This document shows, piece by piece, positions 28,588-37,675 of a stretch of 64,000 nt of DNA (position 1 is its first letter; every line of letters starts with the position of its first letter). The notes below the pieces were generated by a model. That model made no database searches. It saw nothing but the letters and a program-made list of their open reading frames with translations, and was not told the origin of the DNA. Source of the stretch: Streptomyces sp. CoH27. GTDB lineage: Bacteria > Actinomycetota > Actinomycetes > Streptomycetales > Streptomycetaceae. The stretch covers positions 219,229 to 283,228 of the forward strand of contig NZ_JAIQYY010000008.1 in NCBI RefSeq assembly GCF_020181035.1, in the 5' to 3' direction. Made by a program: the position numbers and the translations under genes.

Positions 28588-29871
28588 TCAGAGGAACGAG
28601 TTGATCTCGATCGTCTCGTCCCGGCCCGGGCCCACGCCGATCGCGGAGATCGGGGCGCCGGACATCTCCTCCAGCGCCTTGACGTAGTTCTGGGCGTTCT
28701 TCGGCAGCTCCGAGAAGGACTTGGCCTTCGTGATGTCCTCGGACCAGCCCGGCAGCGTCTCGTAGACCGGCTTCGCGTGGTGGAAGTCGCTCTGCGAGTA
28801 CGGCAGCTCCTCGACGCGCTTGCCGTCGATCTCGTACGCGACGCAGACCGGGATCTGCTCCCAGCCGGTCAGCACGTCCAGCTTGGTGAGGAAGAAGTCG
28901 GTCAGGCCGTTGACGCGGGTCGCGTACCGGGCGATGACGGCGTCGAACCAGCCGCAGCGCCGGTCACGGCCGGTGGTCACACCCCGCTCGCCGCCGATCC
29001 GGCGCAGCGCCTCGCCGTCCGCGTCGAACAGCTCGGTCGGGAACGGGCCCGCGCCGACGCGGGTCGTGTACGCCTTGAGGATGCCGATGACCCGGCTGAT
29101 CTTCGTCGGGCCCACGCCGGCGCCGGTGCACGCACCGCCCGCCGTCGGGTTGCTGGACGTGACGAAGGGATAGGTCCCGTGGTCGATGTCGAGGAGGGTG
29201 CCCTGACCGCCCTCGAACAGGACGACCTTGTCCTCCTCCAGCGCCTGGTTCAGGACCAGGACGGTGTCGGTGACGTACGGCTTGATCTGCTCGGCGTAGC
29301 CCAGCAGCTCCTCGACCACCTGGTCCACGGCGATCGCGCGCCGGTTGTACAGCTTGGTGAGGAGCTGGTTCTTGACGTCGAGGGCCGCCTCGACCTTCTG
29401 GGTCAGGATCGACTCGTCGTACAGGTCCTGGACCCGGATGCCGACGCGGTTGATCTTGTCCGCGTACGTCGGCCCGATGCCGCGCCCCGTCGTACCGATC
29501 TTCCTCTTGCCGAGGAAGCGTTCCGTCACCTTGTCGACGGTCACGTTGTACGGCGTGATGATGTGCGCGTTACCGCTGATCAGGAGCTTGGACGTGTCGA
29601 CGCCTCGCTCGTTCAGACCGCTCAGCTCGGAGAGCAGGACCGACGGGTCGACGACGACACCGTTACCGATGACCGGCGTACAGCCGGGGGAGAGGATTCC
29701 GGAAGGGAGGAGGTGGAGCGCGTACTTCTGGTCGCCGACGACGACCGTGTGGCCGGCGTTGTTGCCGCCCTGGTAGCGCACTACATAATCCACCGAGCCA
29801 CCGAGCAGGTCGGTCGCCTTCCCCTTGCCTTCGTCACCCCACTGAGCACCGAGCAGCACAAGTGCGGGCAC
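28588..29871 (-). CDS. purA: adenylosuccinate synthetase
   Basis: This 427-residue enzyme joins IMP and aspartate with GTP to form adenylosuccinate, the first committed step to AMP. The N-terminal GTP loop ([17 protein letters not shown]) with the catalytic Asp, the GNNAGHTVV substrate loop and the late motif [12 protein letters not shown] are all intact. The length is standard. It is a single-gene unit with its own terminator, divergent from the DAG-kinase-like gene. Confidence 0.98.
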   Translation of the reverse strand: MPALVLLGAQWGDEGKGKATDLLGGSVDYVVRYQGGNNAGHTVVVGDQKYALHLLPSGILSPGCTPVIGNGVVVDPSVLLSELSGLNERGVDTSKLLISGNAHIITPYNVTVDKVTERFLGKRKIGTTGRGIGPTYADKINRVGIRVQDLYDESILTQKVEAALDVKNQLLTKLYNRRAIAVDQVVEELLGYAEQIKPYVTDTVLVLNQALEEDKVVLFEGGQGTLLDIDHGTYPFVTSSNPTAGGACTGAGVGPTKISRVIGILKAYTTRVGAGPFPTELFDADGEALRRIGGERGVTTGRDRRCGWFDAVIARYATRVNGLTDFFLTKLDVLTGWEQIPVCVAYEIDGKRVEELPYSQSDFHHAKPVYETLPGWSEDITKAKSFSELPKNAQNYVKALEEMSGAPISAIGVGPGRDETIEINSFL

Positions 29872-29997
29872 GCGCGTACACCCCTTCCGGGCGGGGCATG
29901 TCCAAGGTCGGGGGCGTGGGCGTAAGGTTCACCGCCGCGTGCCACAGCGACCGCCGTTGGTCGCCAACCGTCGGACCGGATGCCCCGGAATAGACGA

Positions 29998-30025
29998 AGC
30001 CCCTGGCGCAATAGCGCAAGGGGCT
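29998..30025. promoter_or_regulatory. terminator-like hairpin between divergent genes
   Basis: AGCCCCT and GCGC pair with GCGC and AGGGGCT (one G-A mismatch) around AATA. No gene ends here: purA starts at 29871 and the next gene starts at 30068, both pointing away. The hairpin could be an attenuator in either 5' leader or a remnant terminator of a lost RNA gene. Confidence 0.6.
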
Positions 30026-30067
30026 CTTGCACAAAGATGCTACCCGAGGAAGCGAGGCAGGACCGAG

Positions 30068-30904
30068 GTGGCGACTTTCGCGACGTCCGAGCAGCTGCTG
30101 GTGATCATCGATCCGGCGGCACGGGAGGCGGACGGGGAGTCCGTACGTATCGCGAAAGACGTGCTCAGCGCGGGTGCGGCGGCGAAGGTGTGTCTCCCGG
30201 ACAGCCCGGAGGAATTCGCTCGCGCGCTGGGCCGGAGGGGTTCGCGCCGGCCGGTGGTGATCGGCGACGACCACGCTCTGCTCCGGGCGGTCACCCTGCT
30301 GCACCGCGAGCGCGAGCCGGCCGGCTGCGGCCTGTCGGTGGTCCCGGTCGGCGAAACGTCTCTGGCCCGGTCCCTGGGCGTACCGGCCGGGGCGGTGGCG
30401 GCGGCGCGGACCGTGCTGGACGGGGTGGAGCGCCGCCTGGACCTGCTGCTGGACGACAGCGACGGGCTGGTCCTGACGGACGTGACGATCCCGCCGACCC
30501 GTACGGCCCGTACGATCGCACGGGAGCCGGTGTCCCCGTCCGCCCCCTGGTACCGCACGCTCCTCTCCCGCACCCTGCCCGCCCGCCCACCCCGCCTCTC
30601 CACCGTCCCCTCCCCCGGCCCGGCCCGTCTGCTGGTCCAGCTGGACGGCGAGACCCTGGTGGACCTGGACCAGCCGGTGGAGGCGGTGACGGTGACCCCC
30701 GGTTCGTCCGGCCTGGCCGAGGTGGAGATCCGCCCGCTGTCGGTGGGCGCGGAGGCAACGCCGGTACGGGCGTCCGGGCGGACGGTGTCGGTCACCGGCC
30801 CGGACTTCCGCTACCGCGCCGACGCGCGGCTCTCAGGGCCGGTACGGAGGCGGACGTGGCGGGTGGTGGAGGGGGCGTGGGGGCTGGTGCTGCCGTCAGT
30901 GTGA
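30068..30904 (+). CDS. diacylglycerol kinase-like protein, atypical
   Basis: This 278-residue soluble protein resembles the diacylglycerol/sphingosine kinase (DAGK_cat) fold. It has an N-terminal LLVIIDPAAREADGE strand-loop, a middle nucleotide-binding-like region, and a C-terminal beta-rich part (VQLDGETLVDLDQPVEAVTV) matching the lid domain. The usual GGDGT catalytic loop is replaced by VVIGDDHALL, so activity is doubtful. The GTG at 30068 is used, with GGACCGAG just upstream. Its stop overlaps the end of the convergent Uma2 gene by nine bases. It is often annotated in streptomycetes as diacylglycerol kinase, on fold only. Confidence 0.78.
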   Translation: MATFATSEQLLVIIDPAAREADGESVRIAKDVLSAGAAAKVCLPDSPEEFARALGRRGSRRPVVIGDDHALLRAVTLLHREREPAGCGLSVVPVGETSLARSLGVPAGAVAAARTVLDGVERRLDLLLDDSDGLVLTDVTIPPTRTARTIAREPVSPSAPWYRTLLSRTLPARPPRLSTVPSPGPARLLVQLDGETLVDLDQPVEAVTVTPGSSGLAEVEIRPLSVGAEATPVRASGRTVSVTGPDFRYRADARLSGPVRRRTWRVVEGAWGLVLPSV

Positions 30905-31498
30905 GGCGATTTCCTTGAAGCCCGCTGTATCGAGCAAGCAACCGAACGGGTCCGGGATGTCGAGCTTCTCACCGAAGGATTTGCTCACGCGTGCCTGGTA
31001 GCCACGGTCTGTCGGCAACCAGAAGACAGTGGCTCGTTCTTCCTGCATGTCGAGGACCAGGTAGATGGGAACACCGGACTTTCCATACATCTCGACTTTG
31101 TCCGTCAGGTCGATGTGCCTGGTCGAAGAGGAGGTCAGCTCGCCCACCAAGGAAAGGCCCTCTCCGTCCAGGTGGGTGCTGTCTGTTTCGTATGTCCGCT
31201 CGTGGGCCGCATGAATGTCCGGCCCGTAAGCACGCTCTACACCTGGAAAGACGAACAGTTGAGGAGTCCGCTCGATGATGTGGCCCTCGGGGAGGTGCGG
31301 CTGCAGTTGGTCACACACCCGCCTCATGACGCGGGTGTAGTACCCCTTCGACCACGGCGACAAAACGATCTTCCCCCTGATGATCTCGGCTTTGTAGCCG
31401 TCACGCACGTCCAACCCGTCGAGGACGCTCAACATCTCCTCAAAGCCGTCGCGGGGCTCGGGCACGCTTATCACCGGTCGCTCTGTCATCAACGTCAT
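30896..31498 (-). CDS. Uma2 family (PD-(D/E)XK-like) protein
   Basis: This 200-residue protein is of the Uma2/DUF820 family, expanded in actinomycetes and cyanobacteria and structurally related to restriction endonucleases. Expected active-site residues appear in YGPDIHAA (Asp), LVGELTSSST (Glu) and DLTDKVEMYGKSG (Lys). The biological role of these proteins is not established. The ATG at 31498 has GGGAGG seven bases upstream. Codon use is visibly less G/C-rich than its neighbours, as is common for this family, suggesting horizontal movement. A palindrome lies in its upstream region. Confidence 0.87.
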   Translation of the reverse strand: MTLMTERPVISVPEPRDGFEEMLSVLDGLDVRDGYKAEIIRGKIVLSPWSKGYYTRVMRRVCDQLQPHLPEGHIIERTPQLFVFPGVERAYGPDIHAAHERTYETDSTHLDGEGLSLVGELTSSSTRHIDLTDKVEMYGKSGVPIYLVLDMQEERATVFWLPTDRGYQARVSKSFGEKLDIPDPFGCLLDTAGFKEIASH

Positions 31499-31557
31499 GA
31501 TGCGCCCTCCCTGTCGCTGCAAACCAGCCGACACTCAGCGTAGCCGAACGAACACGC

Positions 31558-31571
31558 ATTCTGCACAGAAT
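31558..31571. promoter_or_regulatory. palindrome upstream of the Uma2 gene
   Basis: ATTCTG-CA-CAGAAT, perfect 6-bp arms, lies 60 bases before the Uma2 start in an A/T-richer stretch. It could overlap the promoter. Confidence 0.35.
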
Positions 31572-31648
31572 CGCGAATCCCGCGCCACCTTCGCCGTACT
31601 GGCGGCGATGGCGGTGTCGGGCTCCCTGTGGAGCGGTGACACCCGGCC

Positions 31649-32146
31649 TCACCGGCCGAAGGTCTTCTCCCTGTGCACGCGCCAGCGCTCCATCATGGCC
31701 GCGATCTCGCCGTCGACGAACTCGAAGAAGGCGAGCGTCTCGGCCATGCGGCGCCCGGCGGGGGTGTCGGCGCCCAGGCTGGCGACGCCGTCACGCAGAG
31801 CGCCCTCCCACCGCTTGATGACGGCTTCGCGGTTGGTGAGGGCCTCGTACCACTGGTTGCTGTGCACCCGGTACCGCTCACGGCGCGAACCGGGCTCACG
31901 CTCCCGCGAGACCATGTGCTGCTGGGCGAGATAGCGCACGGCCCCGGACACGGCCGCGGGGCTGACCTGGAGCTGTTCGCTCAGCTCGGCCGAGGTCAGC
32001 GTGCCCGAGTCCGAGGACAGCAGGGCCGCGAACACCCGGGCCGGCATCCGCAGCATCCCGGCCTCGACGAGCTGGGCCGCGAAGCTCTCCACGAACCGGG
32101 AGACCGCCTCCGTGTCGCGTCCGTTCTCCTCTGCCATGGTCGTCAT
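31649..32146 (-). CDS. GbsR/MarR family transcriptional regulator
   Basis: This winged-helix regulator of about 165 residues has a helix-turn-helix at residues 55-85 (LTSAELSEQLQVSPAAVSGAVRYL, described across the break) and a charged wing (REREPGSRRERYRV). It is divergent from an ABC exporter, a very common arrangement in Streptomyces. It is expected to repress the exporter and itself from the 66-base shared region and to release when the exported compound binds. Two ATGs (32146, 32137) are possible starts. Confidence 0.92.
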   Translation of the reverse strand: MTTMAEENGRDTEAVSRFVESFAAQLVEAGMLRMPARVFAALLSSDSGTLTSAELSEQLQVSPAAVSGAVRYLAQQHMVSREREPGSRRERYRVHSNQWYEALTNREAVIKRWEGALRDGVASLGADTPAGRRMAETLAFFEFVDGEIAAMMERWRVHREKTFGR

Positions 32147-32212
32147 CCTAACCAGTGATTCAGAGTCTTCCCTAACTTCACAAATTTCTGAAAGAAGCGT
32201 ACGTTCGGAGCC
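32147..32212. promoter_or_regulatory. divergent promoter/operator region
   Basis: This A/T-rich spacer between the GbsR-type regulator and the ABC genes contains TTCAGA (32159-32164) with TCTGAA (32187-32192), and a nested TTCA-N8-TGAA. These are candidate half-sites for the regulator and probably overlap both promoters. Confidence 0.5.
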
Positions 32213-33106
32213 ATGACGAAGGCCATCACGGTCGCAGGACTCCACAAGTCCTTCGGCCGCACCCACGCCCTGGACGGCCTCGACCTGGACGTCGAGGCCG
32301 GTGAGGTGCACGGCTTCCTCGGCCCGAACGGCGCCGGCAAGTCGACCACCATCCGCGTCCTGCTCGGGCTGCTGCGCGCCGACGCGGGCGCCGCTCAGGT
32401 GCTGGGCCGCGATCCGTGGCGGGACGCGGTCGAGGTGCACCGCCGCATCGCGTACGTCCCCGGCGACGTCACCCTGTGGCGCAACCTCTCCGGCGGCGAG
32501 GTCATCGATCTCTACGGCCGGCTGCGCGGAGGGCTCGACGCCCGGCGCCGCACCGAGCTGATCGAGCGGTTCGAGCTGGACCCCACCAAGAAGGGCCGCA
32601 CGTACTCCAAGGGCAACCGGCAGAAGGTCGCCCTCGTCGCCGCCTTCGCCTCCGAGGTCGACCTGCTGATCCTGGACGAGCCGACCTCGGGCCTGGACCC
32701 GCTGATGGAGGAGGTCTTCCAGGCGTGCGTGGAGGAGGAGCGGGACCGGGGCCGTACGGTCCTGCTGTCGTCCCACATCCTGAGTGAGGTCGAGGAGCTC
32801 TGCGACCGGGTCAGCATCATCCGCAAGGGCCGGACCGTGGAGAGCGGTTCGCTGGCCGATCTGCGGCATCTGACCCGCACCAGCGTCAGCGCCGAACTCG
32901 CCGGCCCGCCCAACGGCCTCGCCCACCTGCCGGGCGTGCACGACCTCGACATCCAGGGCCACCGGGTCCGGCTCCAGGTCGACACCGGCCAACTCGACGC
33001 CGTCCTCAGGTCGTTGAACGCCACGGGGATACGCTCGCTGACCTCCACCCCGCCCACGCTGGAGGAGCTGTTCCTGCGGCACTACACGGACGAGGTGGCG
33101 GTATGA
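32213..33106 (+). CDS. ABC transporter ATP-binding protein
   Basis: This 297-residue ATPase drives the permease encoded next. Walker A (GPNGAGKST), Walker B ([12 protein letters not shown]) and the switch His (LLSSHIL) are intact. The ABC signature reads YSKGNRQKV rather than LSGGQ, which is usual for this exporter subgroup. It overlaps the permease gene by four bases (ATGA). Control is probably by the divergent GbsR-type regulator. Confidence 0.95.
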   Translation: MTKAITVAGLHKSFGRTHALDGLDLDVEAGEVHGFLGPNGAGKSTTIRVLLGLLRADAGAAQVLGRDPWRDAVEVHRRIAYVPGDVTLWRNLSGGEVIDLYGRLRGGLDARRRTELIERFELDPTKKGRTYSKGNRQKVALVAAFASEVDLLILDEPTSGLDPLMEEVFQACVEEERDRGRTVLLSSHILSEVEELCDRVSIIRKGRTVESGSLADLRHLTRTSVSAELAGPPNGLAHLPGVHDLDIQGHRVRLQVDTGQLDAVLRSLNATGIRSLTSTPPTLEELFLRHYTDEVAV

Positions 33107-34677
33107 GCCGCCAACTGGCCGGTACCGGCACCCTGTTGCGCTTCGCCCTGCGCCGCGACCGCGTCATGCTCCCCGTCTGGGTCGCGGTGAACGCGCTCAT
33201 GGTCCTCTCCATGCCGAACACCCTGAAGACCCTGTACGCCACCCCCGCCCAACGCGCCGATCTCATGCACCAGATGGCGACCAACACCTCGCTGCGCGCC
33301 GTGGTCGGCCCGGTCTTCGACGACTCCCTCGGCGCGCTGACCGCCTGGCGGGTCGGGGTGTACGCGGGCGCGCTCGCCGCCGGCATGAGCCTCCTCGTCG
33401 TCGTACGGCACACCCGGGACGAGGAGGAGAGCGGACGGCAGGAGCTGATCTCCTCCGGGACGGTCGGGCGCCGGGCCCCGCTCACGGCGGCCCTGCTGGC
33501 GGCTGCGGTCGCGAACGCCCTGCTGGGGCTGCTGATCGCCGCCGGACTGGCACGGCAGGGCGCGGCCGGCGCACTGGCCTTCGGGCTCGGGGTGGCGGGC
33601 GCGGGCATGGTCTTCGCGACGGCGGCGGCGATCGTCGCGCAGCTGACCGAGAGCGCCCGGCTGGCCCGGGGGCTCACGGCGGCGGTGCTCGGCGCGGCCT
33701 TCGTGCTGCGCGCGGCGGGCGACTCGGCCTCCTCCGACGGCTCCTCCGTCCTCACCTGGCTGTCCCCGCTGGGCTGGCTGGAGAACCTGCGCGCCTTCGC
33801 GGCCGAACGCTGGTGGGTGCTCCTCCTGTTCGTGGCGGCGACGGCTCTTCAGGTCCTGGCCGCCTACGCGTTGGCGGGCCGCCGGGACATCGGCATGAGT
33901 TTCCTGCCGACCCGGCCGGGACCGGCGGCGGGCCGGCTCGGCACCGCCGGTGCGCTGGCCTGGCGACTGCAGCGCGGCAGCGTGCTCGGCTGGAGCCTCG
34001 GCTTCTTCCTCGCCGGGGTCGTCTACGGCGGGCTGACGGACGGCGCGGCCAAGCTCGTCGGCGACAACGCCCAGGCCCGGGAGATCTTCCAGCGCTTGGG
34101 CGGCCGGTCGGGGCTGACGGACGCCTTCCTCGCCGCGATGGTCGGCATGCTGGGCCTGGTCGCCGCGCTCTACATCGTCTCCGCCGTGCTGCGGCTGAGC
34201 GGCGAGGAGACCTCCGGCCGCGCCGAGCCCGTCCTGGCCGGTGCGGTGGGCCGGCTGCGCTGGGCCGCCGGGCATCTGCTGATCGCCTTCGGCGGCTCGG
34301 CCCTGATCATGCTGCTCGCCGGTCTGGGCTTCGCCGTCGGCTACGGCAGGCAGATCGGGCTGGTGCTCGGCGCGTGTCTGCTCCAGGTCGCCGCCGTCTG
34401 GGTCATCGGCGGGCTCGCCGTGCTGCTCCTCGGCGTCCTGCCGCAGGGCGTGACGGCGGCGTGGGGCGTGGCCGGCGCGGCCCTGCTCATCGGCTGGATC
34501 GGCCCCGCCCTGAACGTCCCCCGCGCCGTCCTGGACCTCTCCCCCTTCGGCCACCTGCCCAAGCTGCCCGGCGGACACCTCGACTGGACCCCGGTGGGCG
34601 TCCTGCCGGCCCTGGCGGCCCTGCTGGTGGCGGGCGGGCTGGCGGGCCTGCGCCGCCGGGACCTGGCCGCCGGCTGA
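33103..34677 (+). CDS. ABC transporter permease, 12-TM type
   Basis: This 524-residue membrane protein has about twelve hydrophobic segments arranged as two similar halves. Each half begins with a charged ALRRDR/LQRGS-type entry helix and carries a periplasmic loop with (D/Q)...LGG or [13 protein letters not shown]. The form is that of fused ABC-2 exporters linked to antibiotic or lipid export. It is translationally coupled to the ATPase. The stop codon lies inside a hairpin shared with the convergent P450 gene. Confidence 0.93.
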   Translation: MSRQLAGTGTLLRFALRRDRVMLPVWVAVNALMVLSMPNTLKTLYATPAQRADLMHQMATNTSLRAVVGPVFDDSLGALTAWRVGVYAGALAAGMSLLVVVRHTRDEEESGRQELISSGTVGRRAPLTAALLAAAVANALLGLLIAAGLARQGAAGALAFGLGVAGAGMVFATAAAIVAQLTESARLARGLTAAVLGAAFVLRAAGDSASSDGSSVLTWLSPLGWLENLRAFAAERWWVLLLFVAATALQVLAAYALAGRRDIGMSFLPTRPGPAAGRLGTAGALAWRLQRGSVLGWSLGFFLAGVVYGGLTDGAAKLVGDNAQAREIFQRLGGRSGLTDAFLAAMVGMLGLVAALYIVSAVLRLSGEETSGRAEPVLAGAVGRLRWAAGHLLIAFGGSALIMLLAGLGFAVGYGRQIGLVLGACLLQVAAVWVIGGLAVLLLGVLPQGVTAAWGVAGAALLIGWIGPALNVPRAVLDLSPFGHLPKLPGGHLDWTPVGVLPALAALLVAGGLAGLRRRDLAAG

Positions 34678-34695
34678 GCACGGGGATCAGCCGGC
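34669..34695. terminator. hairpin spanning the permease stop codon
   Basis: A perfect 9-bp stem, GCCGGCTGA with TCAGCCGGC, encloses a nine-base loop. The left arm contains the permease stop, and the P450 gene ends nine bases to the right, so it can act for both convergent genes. Confidence 0.7.
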
Positions 34696-34703
34696 CACGG
34701 TGC

Positions 34704-35927
34704 TCAGCCGACCTGCACGCGCAGCTCCTTGAGCCCCCGCATCACGAAGTTGGGCTTCCGCTCCGGCTCGGCCGCCAGGGCCAGGGCCGGAGCCCGCTCC
34801 AGCAGGGCCCGCGTCGAGGCGGCCAGCTCGATACGGGCCAGGGGCGCGCCGATGCAGTAGTGGATGCCCGCGCTGAAGGAGATGTGCGGGTTGTCCGTGC
34901 GGGTCAGGTCCAGCCGGCCGGGGTCGGCGAAGACGGCCGGGTCGTGGTTGGCGGACCCGAAGAGCATGGCGATCTCCGAGCCCCTCGGGATCGTCGTACC
35001 GTCGATCTCGATGTCGTCCAGCACCCAGCGCTCGAAGAGCTGCAACGGGGTGTCGTGGCGCAGCAGCTCCTCGACCGCGGACGGGATCAGGGAGTGATCG
35101 GCCCGCAGGGAAGCCAGCTGCTCCGGATTCCGGAACAGCGCGAACCATCCGTTGCCCGTGGCGTTGACCGTCGCCTCGTGCCCCGCGTTGAGCAGCAGCA
35201 CGGCCGTGGAGATCATCTCCTGCTCGGTCAGCCGGTCGTCGTCCTCGTCGTGTGCGGCGATCAGCCCGGAGATGAGGTCCTCCCCCGGTTCCTTGCGTCG
35301 CGCGGCGATCAGCTCGCGCAGGAACTCCGAGAACTCGACGGACGCCCGAACCGCCCTGGCCGCCGTCTCCTCCGACGGATTCAGCTCGTACATCCCGCAG
35401 ATGTCCGCGGACCAGGGCCGCAACTGCCCCCGGTCCCCCGCCGGGATCCCCAGCATCTCTGCGATCACCGCCACGGGCAGCGGCTCCGCGACGTCCGCGA
35501 GCAGATCCCCGCCCCCGTCCCGGACGAGGGCCGCCACCAGGTCGTTCGCCAGCGTCTCGACGTACGGCTTCAGCCGCTCCACCGTGCGCGGGGTGAACGC
35601 CTTGGACACCAGGCGCCGGATCCGGGTGTGGTCCGGCGGCTCCAGGTCGAGCATCCCGTGATCGTTGAGGGTGTGGAACGGCTCGTGTTCCGGCGGAGGC
35701 GCGGTCCGGCCGAACTCCTCGTGCGAGAACCGGTGCTGGTACGTCCGCCCCAGCCGCCGGTCCCGCAGCAGCGCCGAGACGTCCGCGTGGTGCGGGATCA
35801 GCCACTGGTCGGTCGGTTCGTACCGGATCGCCCGGCCGCGTGCGCGCAGCTCGGCGTAGGCCGGGTAGGGGTCGGCGACGAACGCCGGGTCCCAGGGATC
35901 GAAACCGAGGTCGGTGGGGCCTGCCAT
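34704..35927 (-). CDS. cytochrome P450, CYP107-like
   Basis: This 407-residue soluble bacterial P450 has a heme-binding loop FSAGIHYCIGAPLARIE with the Cys ligand, ExxR in VEELLRHD, and the I-helix in LLLNAGHEATVNATGNG. At the I-helix position where most P450s have the catalytic Thr the residue is Ala (AGHEAT), as in CYP107A1 (EryF), where the substrate takes over that role. It is probably a hydroxylase of a macrolide-like or lipid substrate; no ferredoxin or biosynthetic genes are near. The subfamily is assigned from general resemblance only. Confidence 0.92.
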   Translation of the reverse strand: MAGPTDLGFDPWDPAFVADPYPAYAELRARGRAIRYEPTDQWLIPHHADVSALLRDRRLGRTYQHRFSHEEFGRTAPPPEHEPFHTLNDHGMLDLEPPDHTRIRRLVSKAFTPRTVERLKPYVETLANDLVAALVRDGGGDLLADVAEPLPVAVIAEMLGIPAGDRGQLRPWSADICGMYELNPSEETAARAVRASVEFSEFLRELIAARRKEPGEDLISGLIAAHDEDDDRLTEQEMISTAVLLLNAGHEATVNATGNGWFALFRNPEQLASLRADHSLIPSAVEELLRHDTPLQLFERWVLDDIEIDGTTIPRGSEIAMLFGSANHDPAVFADPGRLDLTRTDNPHISFSAGIHYCIGAPLARIELAASTRALLERAPALALAAEPERKPNFVMRGLKELRVQVG

Positions 35928-35985
35928 GCCGGGACGCTAACCCGCCGGACCGCCCTCTGACCAGGGGTGTCCGCCACTGACATGG

Positions 35986-36480
35986 TCAACCGTGGCCTTC
36001 GCTGAGGAAGTCGTAGTAGTCCTCCCCGCCGACGAGCACAGAGGTGACATGCACCGGCAGGCCCTCGGCGTCGCGCGGGACCTCCTGGGAGGTCTGCCGG
36101 GTGAAGCCCAGGGACACCCCGGGGATCACCGGATACTCGGGGCGGGACGTGTCGACCGTCCAGCCACGGGCGGCGGCACGGCGCAAGAGCCGCTCGGCCG
36201 GCGTGCCGAACACGTCGTCCCCGTCGAGCAGGACCCGTGTCGTGGACGTCCGGCCCTCTCCGGGCCACCACTGCTCGATCGCCGTCACCGCGGGACCGCC
36301 CTCCAGCAGCGCCTGCACCCCCACCCCGTCCAGGGACCAGGAGGCCTGCGCCGAACTCCGGCGCCCGAGGACTCTGGGCTCGCCCCAGCCGGGCACCGCC
36401 GCGATCGCCTCGTCGAGCGTCATGCCCAGCCGCAGCGGCGCCACACCGCGCGGCGGATCGAGGACGAGATCCACGGTCAC
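35986..36480 (-). CDS. conserved hypothetical protein, paralogue of the next gene
   Basis: This 164-residue soluble protein is not recognised. It shares layout and motifs with the gene immediately upstream: APLRLGMTLDEAI near the N-terminus against VARFRLGMSVEAV, and TTRVLLDGDDVFGTPAERLL against DVRVLLDGLDVFRTPSADLI (each read across a break). The GTG start at 36480 overlaps the upstream stop by four bases (GTGA). The pair evidently arose by tandem duplication. The fold seems to be mixed alpha/beta; no catalytic motif was found. Confidence 0.8.
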   Translation of the reverse strand: MTVDLVLDPPRGVAPLRLGMTLDEAIAAVPGWGEPRVLGRRSSAQASWSLDGVGVQALLEGGPAVTAIEQWWPGEGRTSTTRVLLDGDDVFGTPAERLLRRAAARGWTVDTSRPEYPVIPGVSLGFTRQTSQEVPRDAEGLPVHVTSVLVGGEDYYDFLSEGHG

Positions 36481-36962
36481 GCGCCGGCCTCCCCACTGAT
36501 CAGAACGTAGTCGTAGGAGAGCGGGTCGCCCTCCTCGTCCACCGGGTGTTCGTAGCTGCTCTCGTTCGCCAGGAACACCTTCAGCTCCGGCAGGGCGTCG
36601 AAGCCGAGGTCGTTCTCCTCGACGGTGTGGCCCCGTTCCGCGAGCTGTCCGATGAGGTCGGCGCTCGGGGTGCGGAAGACGTCGAGCCCGTCGAGCAGCA
36701 CCCGCACGTCGGCGGCCTCGTTCCGGAACCGGAACAGCTCCACACCGCTCAGCGCGCCCTTGGTGAACCCGAGCATGATGCTCAGCCCGGACTCGTCGTG
36801 CGTGAGGGAGATCTGTCCCGGGACCGGATCACTCGCGACGACCCGGAAGAGACCCCGTTCCCGCACCGCGTCCCGCACCGCCTCGACCGACATGCCGAGC
36901 CGGAAACGCGCGACGCCGACATGCGGCAGCAGTTCGAGTTCCACGCCCGCTCCCCCGCTCAT
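36477..36962 (-). CDS. conserved hypothetical protein, paralogue of the next gene
   Basis: This 161-residue acidic soluble protein is the first of two tandem paralogues (see 35986-36480). Shared elements are the R-L-G-M-[ST]-[LV]-[DE]-[AE]-[AV] motif near residue 20 and the V-L-L-D-G-x-D-V-F-x-T-P motif near residue 90. Polymorphic-toxin immunity proteins sometimes look like this, but no toxin gene is present here, so no function is assigned. Confidence 0.8.
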   Translation of the reverse strand: MSGGAGVELELLPHVGVARFRLGMSVEAVRDAVRERGLFRVVASDPVPGQISLTHDESGLSIMLGFTKGALSGVELFRFRNEAADVRVLLDGLDVFRTPSADLIGQLAERGHTVEENDLGFDALPELKVFLANESSYEHPVDEEGDPLSYDYVLISGEAGA

Positions 36963-37009
36963 ACTCCCCGTCGATGCGGTTCGATGCGGTACGACGTTAC
37001 GACACCAGG

Positions 37010-37675
37010 TCAGCCCGGTGTGACCAGGCGGGCCTCGTACGCGAACACCGCCGCCTGGGTGCGGTCCCTGAGCCCCAGCTTGACCAGGATGCGGCTGACG
37101 TGGGTCTTGATGGTCGACTCCGCCACCACCAGGCGCTCGGCGATCTCCGCATTCGACAGGCCCTGGGCTATCAGGACCAGTACCTCCGTTTCCCGCTCGG
37201 TCAGTTCGCCGTAGGCCGTCTGGGCCGCCGGCATCAGGCGCGGGGGCTCGGAGAGGCGGGAGAACTCCGTGATCAGGCGTCTGGTGACCGAGGGAGCCAG
37301 CAGGGCCTCGCCGGTGGCGACCACCCGGACGCCGTCGGCCAGTTGGCGGGCCGAGGCGTCCTTCAGCAGAAAGCCGGAGGCGCCCGCGCGCAGGGCCTGG
37401 TACACGTACTCGTCCAGGTCGAAGGTGGTCAGCACCAGCACCTTCGCCGCCGCGTCCGCCGCGACGATCTCCCGCGTCGCCTCGATGCCGTTCAGCTCCG
37501 GCATCCGGATGTCCATCAGGACGACGTCCGGGGCCAGCTCGCGAACCCGGTCCACCGCCTCCCTCCCGTTGACGGCCTCGCCGACGACCTCGATGTCCGG
37601 CATCGCGTTCAGCAGGACCGAGAAGCCCTCGCGGACCATCATCTGGTCGTCCGCGATCAGTACGCGGATGGTCAT
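37010..37675 (-). CDS. NarL/DesR-type response regulator (system 1)
   Basis: This 221-residue protein has a receiver domain with the phosphoacceptor D55 (VLMDIRMPELNG), acidic pocket IADDQ and the conserved Lys in FLLKDAS. A LuxR-type helix-turn-helix follows at the C-terminus (LTERETEVLVLIAQGLSN, then AEIAERL and STIKTHVSRIL). It overlaps its kinase gene by four bases. It closely resembles the regulator at 39150-39833, so the two systems are recent paralogues. Confidence 0.95.
   Translation of the reverse strand: MTIRVLIADDQMMVREGFSVLLNAMPDIEVVGEAVNGREAVDRVRELAPDVVLMDIRMPELNGIEATREIVAADAAAKVLVLTTFDLDEYVYQALRAGASGFLLKDASARQLADGVRVVATGEALLAPSVTRRLITEFSRLSEPPRLMPAAQTAYGELTERETEVLVLIAQGLSNAEIAERLVVAESTIKTHVSRILVKLGLRDRTQAAVFAYEARLVTPG

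Noticed and set aside
29930..30030. Possible tRNA gene near the purA start
   Set aside because: The hairpin has the look of a tRNA terminator, but no cloverleaf with TTC-loop and acceptor stem could be traced on either strand.
34704..35927. P450 and nearby ABC exporter as a biosynthetic gene cluster
   Set aside because: No synthase, ferredoxin, or tailoring genes accompany them; neighbours are regulators, small unknown genes and transporters.
35986..36962. Toxin/immunity locus
   Set aside because: The small acidic paralogues could pass as immunity proteins, but no toxin, WXG or Rhs gene lies nearby.
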